Source: Dastarcus helophoroides (taxonomy: Eukaryota; Arthropoda; Insecta; Coleoptera; Bothrideridae). Taken from it: a stretch of DNA of 64,000 bases. Positions 18,901 through 27,234 of this stretch are shown piece by piece. The notes under the pieces are model-generated. The model was not told the origin of the DNA, made no database searches, and was given only the letters and a program-made list of their open reading frames with translations. Location of the stretch: positions 29,867,431 to 29,931,430 of the forward strand of contig CM053326.1 of assembly GCA_028583605.1 (NCBI GenBank), given 5' to 3'. Each line of letters opens with the position of its first letter. The stretch's first letter is position 1. The position numbers were made by a program, and so were the translations under genes.

Positions 18901-21900
18901 AAATAAACCGTTATTTTTTTCCGGTTCTGTTCCGGTTTTCGTTCCTACAAAATAACGGTTTTTTCGGTTTTCGGTTCAATTCCGGTTCGAAGCCCTGGTT
19001 CTGTGTATTGGGTGCAAAGGAGATTCGCGTATTGTAGGGCTCTATAATACCCTCTACAGGTAAAACGACATAATAAAGAAAAGAAGGTTTATTTAATTCA
19101 TAATTTTCGTTTTGACGAATGCAAACAAATAGTTTTTTTTTTGAAAATCTCAACCTTTTTACTCCATTCACTAAAAGAAGGAAGTTCTCGTTAATAGCTC
19201 CCATCATGAATGGGGTAGAAATTGACTTATCAAATGAGACAAAATACCTAGGTTTAATTGTAGACCAGAAACTTACTTGAAACAAGTTCATATTTCAAAT
19301 AGAATTTAGAAAGACATGTCGATTAACTTGAATATAATTTTTTATTGCGAATGTCCGCTGCATACCATCTTTTTTAATTAAACTTGTCGCACAAAGTGTC
19401 AACAAGCGCGTTACTCATTAAATTTTGTAATTAGGTTTTGCATCATCTATTCATATTTCCTTTTATGTTTTGTAAATATAGCTGCAATAATGCGGTTAAA
19501 CAATGAATGCCACGGATCACACAATAAATACGACTTTTTCTTAACATACTTCTGTGTGTTACACCATTGTTTTGTGTATTAATATACATAATAATAAAAA
19601 ACAGAAACCACTGCAAAACATTTTTTTTTAAATCTAGCTTGTTAAATGTGCTACACAATCAATAAAAGAACGATGTCTCGTTTTTATTTTGAGCACACTT
19701 AGGAATGTGCCTCATTTTAGAGAATTTATCCTTTGGAATAAACATAAAATATTTTTAAGTTCGTATATTATTCTGCAACAGTGGCGTGTCGTGACTTTCA
19801 ATAATGGGGAAGCTGATCTGGAACAAATATTTAGATGTTTGCTCTCGATTCTAGTAGCGTCAAAAAATGCTCCTTTATTTATATTGCAAAATACAAAATT
19901 CTGACCCTTACTTAAAACTCTAGTGGAAATTAACAACAAAAGTTGAAATTTCGATTTTAAAGCCCAATGTTTGGAAAAAATCCTAATTTAACTTTAAAGG
20001 TCGAAAATTCTAGAAATTATTCCAAACTAGTTTTAAAAGAAATTTTCAGTTTTCTGGTTTCGAAACTTTGAGAAAAAAATTAAAATATTGAGGGCTACTT
20101 AAAATTTATAAAACGAATTCGAGATCTAACTCGAAAGTTAAATCTTGAAGCTGACATTTTTAAAAAAGCTGAGAAAATTAGGAAATACTTTGAAATTTGG
20201 ATTAAAAACTCACCTAAAACAAATATAATTTTCAAATTTTCGTTCTTTAAATTTTAACGCGATATTTGGATTAAAATCAATTTATTTAGTTATTTAAATT
20301 CAGTTTTGACACTAAATTATGTGAAAAATCGACAAGTTTTTTAAAATTTTGCAGAAAACGTGTCCAATTTGAGACTAAGATCAATATTTCAAGCAGTCAA
20401 AGCACCATTTCTATAAAAAGAAGTCCACTTTTTGAATTTTGATTTGAAATGTTAAAAATTGGTATACAAATCTTGTCCCCTAAAACCAATAAAGATTAAA
20501 AAACACAACAAAGGTTGCTCTGCCGCGTTTCGATAGCCGAGCCATTATCTTTATAGAGATACTCGAAATTTTATAGAAAAAATTTAAAAGTTTTAGGCTT
20601 TATCTACGAATTCTGAGAAGAAACTCCGAATTTCGAAAACTTCTAAAAAAAATCCTGACATTTCTGATTTTTTTTTGTGGAACGGACTGGTCCTTGGTTA
20701 TCTTCAAAAATTGAAAAACAAATCTTGTCCCCTGAAACCAAGAAAGATTAAAAAACACAACAAACTCTAACGCGTTTCGACAGCCAAGCTATCATCTTCA
20801 GAAAGATACTATCCTCTAGCTAAGGTATCACCTTCAGAGAGAGTATCTCTCTGAAGATGATAGCTTGGCTATCGAAACGCGTTAGAGCAACCTTTGTTGT
20901 GTTTTTTAATCTTTCTTGGTTTCAGGGGACAAGATCTGTATTTCAATATTTCTGATAAACGAATTTTAAGATTGACATTCGAAATTCGATAAAAGGCGGA
21001 AATTTAAAAGTTAAACTTAAAATTTTTTTCTTCATTTAGGTTTTTGAAATTTCGATCTTTCTATTTAAAATTTCGACTTTAACATTAAGGTAAAAGCACC
21101 AATGCTCGTCAGTGAACTAAAGGATGACATTTTTTGATAAACTTTTCATTATAAGAATATTTTTCTTGATATTACTTTACAACTGAGGTGAGACACTTAG
21201 TGTTATCTATGATGGTATCCTCTGACAATTAGAAAACTGTATCCAAGGAAATGATAGAGATATTAGCATCATAAGTAAATCTCAAATACTTGAAGCGCTC
21301 AGCGTTACTAGTGGTTCAACTTTTTTGGGATGTCATCTATTGGTTTCTATGACAAGGTTTATGATGTTGTTTATTAAAGCATTTATAATAAAAAGTTATT
21401 TTCTAAATGCAAGAATAAAGTTCGTGCATTCCTTAAAGTGTCCAGCATTAGCGCCTTTACCTTAAAATAAACGAGAAAGTTTTTTTGTGTTTAAAAATTT
21501 GAATTTTAAACTGCGTATTTTCTAAAAAATTCAAACATCCAGATTGATGAAAATTAAATTCAAGGTAAAGCGAAATTTCAAAAAAAATTCAAGTTTTTTG
21601 TAAAAAAAGTAGAAATTTCGGTTTTATAAAAAAAATGCGATTATATTTGTCAAGTTTAAATACGAAATTTTAATGAATTTTCTGATATGTAACTTATTTC
21701 TTAGAAAACATCTAAAAAGTGGAATTTCAGGATTAAAGTCGAAATTTTGATTTTTTTTAATTTCAAATTTTCTCTCCTTTTTCTAGGAATTAAGAGTTTA
21801 AACTTTAATTTTTCTCGAAATTTTTGCTTTAAACTCAATTTTTGTTAAAAATTTTGAAATCCTATCTCAAAACACTGAGTATAATCTTAACTCAGCTATG

Positions 21901-24900
21901 GAAAAACATGGTGAGGCTAGAATTGGGCATTGGATATCTCAAAGGCTTTCGACAGATACTGGCACCGATATCTTCTCGCCAAATTAACATCTTATGGTCT
22001 TCCTCCTGGACTCTGTCACTTGATATCCAATTTTCTCGCTGACAGATCTCTTCAGGTCGTCGTCGATGGCATCTCATCCGAGACATTTGCGATTAACGCA
22101 GGGATGCCTCAGGGGGTGTTCTGTCTCCTACTCTATTTTTGTTTCACATAAACGATCTCTTCCAATCGTATATACAGATACGCAGATGAAAGTAACCTTG
22201 TGTCTTTTTTTTCTCCGACAAACCATTATCTATCGCTGCTTCAGATCGACTAAGGGAACAGCAGATACACACGATCAATCGGGATTTCCAGATTATTCTG
22301 GAATGGGGTAAGAACAATTTGGTCGACGCTTCAAAAACTCAGGACGTGGTTTTCTCTAAGAAAACATCAAGGGATAATGCAACAAACATACTAATGGACG
22401 GTAAAATCCTTCCGATGGGATCTAATCTATCTATCCTAGGAGTGAATGCGAGCACTATCTTCTCTTGGGACGATCATATGCGCGCCATTGCCAAATCCGC
22501 CTCTCAGAAGCTAGGCTTTCTTTTTAGAGCTAACAGCACTTCACATCACATTAGCTATTAACACTATACAAAGCTCAGGTTAGGCCAACACTAGAATACT
22601 GTTCTCATGTTTGGAGTTCAGTCCCAAAACACACTTTAGCTCTCTTGGATTTAATTCAAAGAAGAGCGATTCGCCTAATTGATGACGAGAGTCTGACCGA
22701 TTCTCTCGAAACACTAGAGCACAGACGTTTGGTTGGTGACTTGTCTCTTTTCTACAAGTACTATCATGGAAGATGCTCGCAGGAACTAATAGGATTGATC
22801 CCCCCAAGGGCAAGATTCTTGAGGCGTACTAGGCAGTCGGAGTCAGCAAATTCCTGTGCGGTCCAGCTTGACATAGTGAGGAGACTCTTTTCTCTATAGA
22901 ACTTCCAAGTTATGGAACTTGTTAAAGAAAGGAATTTTCCCCAAAAATTACAACCTATCCTTGTTTAAGAAGGCGGTTCATTGCCATCTATCCTTGTTTC
23001 CACATCCTACTCGTAGTGCTTTGAAAGCATAATGGAGTTACCCTTTGCGAGTGGATAAACTTAAAAAAAAATTATAAAAAAATTGAATTTGAGTTGCTTT
23101 AAGTTTTTAAGCTCGGAAATTCGGGAACATTTTTTATAAATCTTGGATTATGGCTCAAATTTTGATTTTTTTTCCCCAAACTACCCTAGTTCAATAAGGT
23201 TTTATACTTTTTTTTTTGTAAATTTCAACTGAAGTCGACCTTTTTTTCGACATTTCGATTTTTCCTCGAAATTTCGGTTTTAGTTCAAAAGTCGAAAAAA
23301 AGTTTTTGATATTAATCAAAAAAGTTAACTTTAATCAAGGAATTTCGACTTCACTTCACTTCACGAAATTTTGACATTAAGAACAAAATTTCCAATTTCA
23401 ACTCAAAAAATAGTGGCTTCAACATTGAAATGTGATTTTAATCGCGAGATTTTAAAAGAGAGTAGCATTTTTGAAAACGGTTTGAAGATATAGTTTTACT
23501 TTAATAAGAGCGAGAGAAAAGTCCAAAGGCTTGAAGTTAATCAAAACATTTTAAAAATTTTTTAGTTTAAAAGTCCCAGTTTAATAATTTTGATAAAATT
23601 TGTAATTTATCTTCGATTTTTTGCTTAATAAGTTAGAACTTCTAGAAAGTCAAAAATCTTAATATTTAAGTCGAAATATAGAGAACATTTTTGTTTGTTG
23701 ATAATACTTAAGTCTTTATTTTAAAAGCTATAATTTTCACTCGAAATTTCAAACATTTTTTAAGTTTTTTCTATTACAAGTTAGACTTTTTTCCTTAAGA
23801 CTATTTGCAAACATTCTAAAAACAATTTTAATACATTTCTGTTCATGAATTTAGTTTTGACTGGTTTAAAATTTAGACTATTTCTAAAACTTTTAAAATT
23901 TTGCTGTCTATATACAGATATTTTTCCCTCAAAGCATCGAATTAAAAGAGGAAATTTAAAACAATAAAAATGTAGGTCAATTGATTTAAGGGACAACATT
24001 TTAAAAAATTTCGAACTTATTAAGTTCACTCTAGAGACGATATTAGGCTTTTTTTGTCAACATTTTCTTGGAAGCTGTAACATCTATAGAAACGTCGAAT
24101 TATGAAAATTAATTTATTTTTCAGAAGTTTGATTGCAAAACTCTGAAAGTGATTTTTTTACTAAAATTTCGAGTTTACACTGAAATCCAGACCTTTACTA
24201 GAATTGTCTTCAAATTTAAACTTTAATATTTGAATTTCGATTTTTTTGTCTCGAAAAATGACGATTAAGCTCTTAGGAAGCTTGAACATTTTAAGTTTAG
24301 GTTCGGAATTTTAAAATAAATATCGATCATCGGTCTCGCATTAAAAATAGGCTTTTAAATAAAAAAGAAATAATGTAAGTTACAATTGTATGTATCACAA
24401 AAAAATATGTGCTTTTCAAGCTTTCATGGAGAACACGCCACTGTCCTGCAAATAGAAAATGTTGTTTTCAAATATAATTGAGGCCAGCCAGCTTGCTGCA
24501 TATTTTGCGGATTATTAACTTATTAAGATGTAAATTATTTGTGAATCCAGAACAAACAATAACCACAAACTTTTGATATTAACGATCCTTTGATGCTCAT
24601 CAGAGTATTATGCAGTCATCAAATACCAAAGAAGAAACAGATTGCAAACATGTTTTATTAATTAGAAAAAAAAAACAGAAATAGAAGAAAAAGAGATATG
24701 ATTGCAAATATTTTTATTGATATACTTAAAACACTAACATTTCTTCTTCTTTAACGACTGCATGTCTGCGTCGCAGAATCGTTAAACATTTTTTTTGTTG
24801 TTGTTATTATTTGTTCATTTTATCAATCATCATACTGACGTCTGCAAAATATTTCAAAACTTAAAGCGATGCAACGAAGAATCCCCACAGAGTTTATCAT

Positions 24901-25217
24901 CTTATTTACTTTTCCAGTCACAAAATGATTAACGATTTTCTCTGTTTCTGATTAACAAACCACGCCATCGAACCACACACACAAGTACGTTTGACCTGCA
25001 CAAAAAACTTGTCGTTTACCTTGTATATTCGCCTTCCCTGAATGCCTAACGGATCTTGATCGACGGCGATAATTTTCTTGTTCTGCAGGATCGCCTTGTA
25101 TTCCGGCCTTATCGTTCTCAGATCGACGGACATCAGCAGTGGCGCCGCCAAAATAGCCCAGATGGCCATCTGGGTCTTGCTTTGCTCGTAACTCAGCCCG
25201 AAGTTGCCTATGATTAA
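6975..25217 (-). CDS. GH27 alpha-N-acetylgalactosaminidase / alpha-galactosidase, last four exons (5' part not seen)
   Basis: This is a lysosomal-type glycosidase family that removes terminal alpha-GalNAc or alpha-galactose. Exons in transcript order: 25217-25020, 14460-14296, 7227-7155, 7099-6975 (TAG stop). Junction phases are 0, 0 and 1, and all join cleanly with AG acceptors and GT donors. The first exon carries the GH27 signature region LIIGNFGLSYEQSKTQMAIW, then AAPLLMSVDLRTI and DPLGIQGRRIYK. The others encode the C-terminal beta-sandwich (IEIWSRP, AFVNRRTDGTPSDVAV, VNPSGVVILRADV) and a tail. Together they give 186 codons, roughly the C-terminal 40-45 percent of the family length. The catalytic aspartates and the loop separating NAGA from GLA lie in upstream exons, so the substrate cannot be decided. 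Introns of 7,068 and 10,559 bp are filled with nested transposons. Confidence 0.88.
7290..8940. repeat. AT-rich degenerate array (purine-rich on + strand)
   Basis: About 1.65 kb of repeats like GAGAAAAAGTCGAAATTTTG with variable spacing, in a GH27 intron just 60 bp from an exon. ORFs through it translate to Phe/Lys/Leu/Arg-rich nonsense. No bounding TIR or TSD was found, unlike the arrays at 15.5, 19.8 and 45.2 kb. Confidence 0.65.
9119..11023. mobile_element. hAT-like element, non-autonomous, 8-bp TSD CCTACACT
   Basis: The 1,905-bp element starts CAGGGCCGG and ends with the reverse complement CCGGCCCTG. It is flanked by identical CCTACACT (9111-9118, 11024-11031), the 8-bp TSD typical of hAT. 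A subterminal GCATCAGGGCGCC word occurs near both ends in direct orientation. No transposase is recognised. It contains a (TA)n run near 10575 and a dispersed repeat at about 9720-10210. It split an older non-LTR fragment. Confidence 0.8.
9720..10210 (+). repeat. Dispersed repeat, copy 1 (inverted copy at 32.87-33.34 kb)
   Basis: It begins GGGGTTCCGTGCCTTAAAT and includes TCCGTCCGTTTGTCACAAAG and CGAAAACTATGTAACGTAG. A diverged copy lies in opposite orientation at about 32,870-33,345. I know this type of 'GGTTCCGTGCC...GTCCGTCCG' repeat as common in insect genomes but cannot name its class. Confidence 0.55.
11225..11720. repeat. AT-rich degenerate array (purine-rich on + strand)
   Basis: Repeats of AGAAAAAGTCGAATTTTGAG type lie between the non-LTR fragment and the DDE transposon in the 7-kb GH27 intron. 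Confidence 0.55.
11826..13770 (+). mobile_element. Degenerate cut-and-paste DNA transposon with DDE-type transposase remains
   Basis: Inverted ends TGTAGAAAGGAACCAAAGCA (left) and TGCAGAAAGGAACCAAGCCC (reverse complement of right) enclose a decayed transposase. The left end could start a few bases earlier in the preceding T-run. No clear TSD was found, so the superfamily is left open. Confidence 0.5.
12303..13375 (+). pseudogene. Decayed DDE transposase, family uncertain
   Basis: Ordered blocks over three frames are visible: SYYCRSSTNTCTYMESIL, SHMNNVFKEL, PPKDQFD, NDARDAKNMAKSEANENH followed directly by LVLTMDLQ, NEFTNCII, ISDGCNYQNRNRALANVLRN, MMECDN, YRPNGDILYKT, and LYERPVLISESKWKCVKELK. 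The Asp in TMDLQ, the Asp in SDGC and the Glu in MEC sit where a D-D-E triad would. The same block order is familiar from arthropod and cnidarian proteins usually left as uncharacterised. Multiple stops and frameshifts make it non-functional. Confidence 0.55.
13800..14290. other. Intronic DNA (GH27), no repeat recognised
   Basis: This is less AT-monotonous sequence just downstream of the 14.3-14.46 kb GH27 exon. I see no ORF, terminal repeat or RNA gene. Confidence 0.4.
14827..14935 (-). mobile_element. Foldback/ribozyme-like family, single arm (copy F1)
   Basis: It shares TTGTCCCCTGAAACCAA, AACACAACAAAGGTTGCTCT and TTTCGATAGCCAAGCTATCAT with the copies at 20.46, 20.68 and 39.17 kb. On the - strand it would give stem II GATAGC/GCTATC, then GAAAC. 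The CUGA core is damaged (CAGAAGA), so cleavage is not expected. Confidence 0.6.
14936..15370. repeat. AT-rich degenerate array (T-rich on + strand)
   Basis: Words of TTTCGACTTTTACTCGAAATG type. The orientation is opposite to the arrays at 7.3-8.9 and 11.2-11.7 kb. Confidence 0.55.
15450..15508 (+). repeat. Dispersed repeat that received the hAT-like insertion (relative at 50.5 kb)
   Basis: AGAATTCTTGGGCATGGGGC, then CTATGAGGTTCGGGCTCC, resembles 50,515-50,575 (AGAATTTTTGGGCCTGGGGG, TGTGAGGTCCTGGGTCCC). The matching sequence resumes after the hAT-like element (TATTGGGTGCAAAG against CTTGGGCGCGCC). The 50.5-kb copy thus approximates the empty site. Confidence 0.5.
15938..16318 (-). mobile_element. 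Solo LTR of a Ty3/gypsy family
   Basis: On the - strand it runs TGTAACGCAATG to CCCGTAACA, about 381 bp. It is clearly related to the LTRs at 29.3 and 30.8 kb and more distantly to that at 56.33 kb. It includes GACTGACTCGAGGAAAAGC and a TATATAG box. Flanks AAAC and ATAC are compatible with a mutated 4-bp TSD. Confidence 0.75.
16325..18870. repeat. AT-rich array inside the hAT-like element, orientation switch near 17.9 kb
   Basis: Up to about 17,870 the + strand reads TTTTTCTCGAAATTTCGAC-like (pyrimidine-rich). From about 17,930 it reads GAGAAAAAAGCCAAAT-like (purine-rich). Spacing is irregular, so no fixed monomer length is claimed. Confidence 0.65.
19140..19345 (+). pseudogene. Non-LTR retrotransposon RT fragment
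   Basis: One frame reads FTKRRKFSLIAPIMNGVEID, then LSNETKYLGLIVDQKLT, a stop in place of the expected Trp, and NKF. This is the conserved block after the RT fingers/palm ('...VKYLGVILDxKLTW') of Jockey-like ORF2 proteins. Only about 60 codons remain. Confidence 0.65.
19925..20455. repeat. AT-rich array, left part of the 19.8-24.4 kb hAT-like element (purine-rich)
   Basis: Words such as AAAGTTGAAATTTCG and AAAGGTCGAAAATTC. The orientation is opposite to the right part at 23.1-24.3 kb. Confidence 0.5.
20461..20565 (-). mobile_element. Foldback/ribozyme-like family, single arm (copy F2)
   Basis: Shares CTTGTCCCCTAAAACCAA, AACACAACAAAGGTTGCTCT and CGTTTCGATAGCCGAGCCAT with its relatives. On the - strand the CUGAAGA core is degenerate. 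Confidence 0.6.
20676..20944. mobile_element. Foldback retroposon with hammerhead-like cores in both arms (copy F3)
   Basis: Two arms of about 105 bp are inverted (20712-20812 against 20842-20943), preceded by a one-sided leader GTGGAACGGACTGGTCCTTG after a T-run. ATTTCTGAT flanks the unit on both sides (before the T-run near 20666, and from about 20946). On the - strand the element therefore ends in an A-tail inside a 9-bp TSD, as for LINE- or PLE-type retroposition. Confidence 0.7.
20850..20890 (+). ncRNA. Hammerhead-like fold in foldback copy F3, right arm
   Basis: Read 5' to 3': CUCU, core CUGAAGA, one extra U, stem II GAUAGC-UUG-GCUAUC, GAAAC, two-nt loop, GUU, then AGAG complementary to CUCU. 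All hammerhead core positions are present. It differs from a textbook type I motif in the unpaired nucleotide before stem II and a very short stem III. The left arm (- strand, about 20780-20812) has the same core with a G-U wobble in stem II. Activity is unknown. Confidence 0.45.
21089..21461. mobile_element. MITE with TTAA target duplication
   Basis: Inverted ends GGTAAAAGCACCAATGCT and GGTAAAGGCGCTAATGCT (reverse complement of right) are flanked by TTAA on both sides (21085-21088, 21462-21465). A TTAA TSD suggests piggyBac-type mobilisation. It lies inside the 19.8-24.4 kb hAT-like element. Length 373 bp, no ORF. Confidence 0.65.
21470..21885. repeat. AT-rich array segment
   Basis: Mixed-orientation array between the MITE and the non-LTR element, inside the hAT-like element. 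Confidence 0.45.
21890..23080 (+). pseudogene. 5'-truncated non-LTR retrotransposon (Jockey/CR1-like RT and C-terminus)
   Basis: Frames in order: LDISKAFDRYWHRYLLAKL (RT block with the DISKAFD aspartate), NFLADRSLQVVVDG, INAGMPQG (palm), RYADES in place of YADDS, WGKNNLVDASKTQDVVFSKK, LSILGVNASTIFSWDDHM, RPTLEYCSHVWSSVPKHTLA, LLDLIQRRAIRLIDDESLTD, HRRLVGDLSLFYKYYHGRCS, and finally LFKKAVHCHLS with a short C-terminus. It ends in an A-rich tail near 23,060-23,080. Several frameshifts and a stop (near 22,560) make it dead. The N-terminal RT, endonuclease and ORF1 are missing, typical of 5' truncation. Confidence 0.8.
23085..24330. repeat. AT-rich array, right part of the hAT-like element (mostly T-rich on + strand)
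   Basis: Words such as TCGACCTTTTTTTCGACATT and CCTCGAAATTTCGG. Confidence 0.5.
24452..25019. other. GH27 intron, no repeat recognised
   Basis: This sequence follows the 25.0-25.2 kb exon on the - strand. Reading past the donor gives a stop at 24918, which supports splicing at 25020/25019. Confidence 0.45.
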
Positions 25218-26630
25218 CTGCAACAGAGGAAATATGTTACATCGAAGAAGACGAACTATTTTTTTTAACCAAATTTTTTATGGGGAGCAATCTTTTTTTT
25301 TGGGGGTGAAAATCTTTCCTTTCAGAGATGCGTCATTGATAAATCATCTTTGGAAGAAATGATTTATCAGTTGCGCTCGAATGATTTCATTTGAAAAGCG
25401 AATTTCAGCTTGGTTGGTTCCGAAGTGAGTGCGGCAAAATATGCACATATTTTTTCTCTTCGTTGCTTCTCGACCGAAAATGCATAAATCAAAACTAATT
25501 CAATTTTATTGTGTTCGTAAAACGTTTAATTATGCGACTAACTGGCGTGACCGATAAACGGCGCTTTTTTCGTTTAATCATAAAATCATAATAACCCGTT
25601 AACGCTGATTTGTATATTCAAGATGTATTTATGTTATGGTTGCCGTGGATAAACAGAAAAATTTCTCAGCAGTAAATTTAAACTATCCTTCAAGGGTGAG
25701 TAACTGTTAAGAGGAAAATATTTACGTTACTCGTTTGTTTTAAATTTTCCCGTAGAACTAATTCGCCTTGAAATGGATCTATATAATTCTCTACTTTTAC
25801 ATCATTTAATTCTTTAGTATCAGAAAGTGATATTTCAATTAAATCGTTTAAAACCAAACTGTATAATAGGCACAGAAATCAAGGAATATAAAAAAATCCA
25901 AATTTTAGTTTGATTTTCAGAAAGCGTAATTCGAAACAAAACAGTCACAGAAAAAATTTAAAAAAAAAAGAAAAATAAAGCTCCAAGTTTCAACTTTTCA
26001 GAATTTGGGTTCAAATTTTTTGAACCTAGGCAGTTTTTAAGTAATTTATGGGAAAAGCATCGGCCAAAGATTTTTCCAAATTTTTATTAACCTTTAACAT
26101 TTTTTTCAGTTTCCATTATAAAGTTGTAGATAATTTAATCCTCTTTAATTTTATTGGTCTCCGAGCCCTGCATGATAATCTTTCGCTGAGTTATCGTCTT
26201 CAAAACAAAACAGTAATTTTCGGCTTTATTAATCAATAACTTGGGAAATATGATCATACAGAAAAAGTGTTTTGGAAACTGAAAAGCATTCTTTCTGCAA
26301 GTCATAATTATTGTTTTTTGATAAAAAAAATGAGTAAGAGAAAATTGATAGAAAATGTGGTAAAAAATTTGGCAATTAGGGATATAGGCTTCACTTGGCG
26401 AAACTTTGTAAATTAAGAATGTTGACTGTAAGGTTTTGCACTCAATCCCAAAGAAACCCTAAACATTTCAAAGCACTGTCATTTTCTTTTCTCATTGTGC
26501 TGAGGGGGTGATTTCATTTATTGCTTTTGCTCAATTTAGAAACGTTTTTTCCACTTTTTATTAATTTTTTATAATGAAAATGCTTTCCTTTAGTAGTGAC
26601 CATGTTGGGAGAATTGGAACGTATGTCTAC
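25218..26630. other. Presumed GH27 intron, nothing recognised
   Basis: No GH27 exon upstream of 25217 could be identified here: the expected MGWNSW-like and catalytic-Asp blocks are absent. I see no transposon ends. Confidence 0.4.
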
Positions 26631-26751
26631 CTCGCCTGGTCGATTCGCTAAAGAGCGTAGACAAAGTTTCATTTCGGCCTGCCGTTGGCGTCCTCCGTCC
26701 ACCTCTCGATCCTTCAGACGAGATAACTTTTCACTTAACGCTGCTAATTTT
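26631..26751 (-). CDS. Candidate orphan internal exon, coiled-coil-like peptide
   Basis: On the - strand a 121-bp open stretch has a CTATAG acceptor and a GAG/GTAGAC donor. It encodes KLAALSEKLSRLKDREVDGG and then RQRQAEMKLCLRSLANRPGE, an amphipathic, heptad-like and compositionally normal peptide quite unlike the surrounding array. I do not recognise the protein, and it is not GH27. The + strand of the same stretch is also open (about 46 codons from an ATG near 26602, with PGRFAKERRQSF) but lacks a donor before its stop. If the - strand exon is real, the GH27 gene is nested in, or interleaved with, another gene. Confidence 0.35.
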
Positions 26752-26759
26752 CTATAGGC

Positions 26760-27234
26760 CAGTCAAATCGTATTTCAATGCAAGTGTTTAATAAAAATCC
26801 CATTCCCCATTGAAAGAACGTTTTTTTTTCGTTATTTTAACGGCCGACATGTGGCCTAGTCAAATGTGCTTGAGTTACAATGGCGTAACTGTTGTTTCTT
26901 AAAGCGGATTTTTGTGATTGCCCAAGACGACGTAACGGAAATTAAACTATCCCGATGCAGCTACCAATTTGAAACGCTCTTTGTAGTGTCTATTCACAAT
27001 GTAATTTTATTTAATCGAAGTAGACGTACGTTAAATGGAATTCTAATTGTGTTAAGAAACCGTAACCGCATCGCATTTGTTTTCATTTCGTTCATTGTAA
27101 ATAAATAATAAATTATGTAAATAGACAACTTTAATAATAATAACTGAATAACATTAATTCTACAAGTGAAATTTTTTTTAGCTGACATGACTATGGTATT
27201 AAATATTGTTTTCGTCGAGTGTAAAACACGAAAA
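26760..27234. other. No feature recognised
   Basis: Relatively CpG-containing sequence with an 80-codon + frame (26866-27108) that I do not recognise and regard as chance. Confidence 0.35.

Larger units (their letters stand above)
15517..18997. mobile_element. hAT-like element carrying the AT-rich array, TSD GTTCTGTG
   Basis: The 3,481-bp element has ends CAGGGCATCGAAAC and CAGGGCTTCGAACC (reverse complement of right), with perfect 8-bp GTTCTGTG on both sides (15509-15516, 18998-19005). Both subterminal regions (15535-15645 and 18905-18990) hold repeated GTTCCGGTTTTCGGTT words, as expected of hAT transposase-binding sites. No transposase is recognised. The interior is almost entirely AT-rich array, T-rich on the left two-thirds and purine-rich on the right third. 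A solo LTR (15938-16318) inserted later. Confidence 0.85.
19779..24443. mobile_element. hAT-like element carrying array and nested elements, TSD TTCTGCAA/TCCTGCAA
   Basis: The 4,665-bp element has 11-bp inverted ends CAGTGGCGTGT on both sides. Flanks TTCTGCAA (19771-19778) and TCCTGCAA (24444-24451) match at 7 of 8 bases. Inside are AT-rich array, two foldback copies (20.46 and 20.68 kb), a TTAA-flanked MITE (21089-21461) and a 5'-truncated non-LTR retrotransposon (about 21.89-23.08 kb). No hAT transposase is seen. Confidence 0.75.

Noticed and set aside
19443..19939. Three frames of 71-75 codons on both strands around 19.4-19.9 kb
   Set aside because: They are mutually overlapping, cross the left end of a hAT-like element and show no protein resemblance.
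24595..24625. CTGATGAGC on the - strand as a further hammerhead core
   Set aside because: No downstream GAAA with a closing stem and no complementary stem I.
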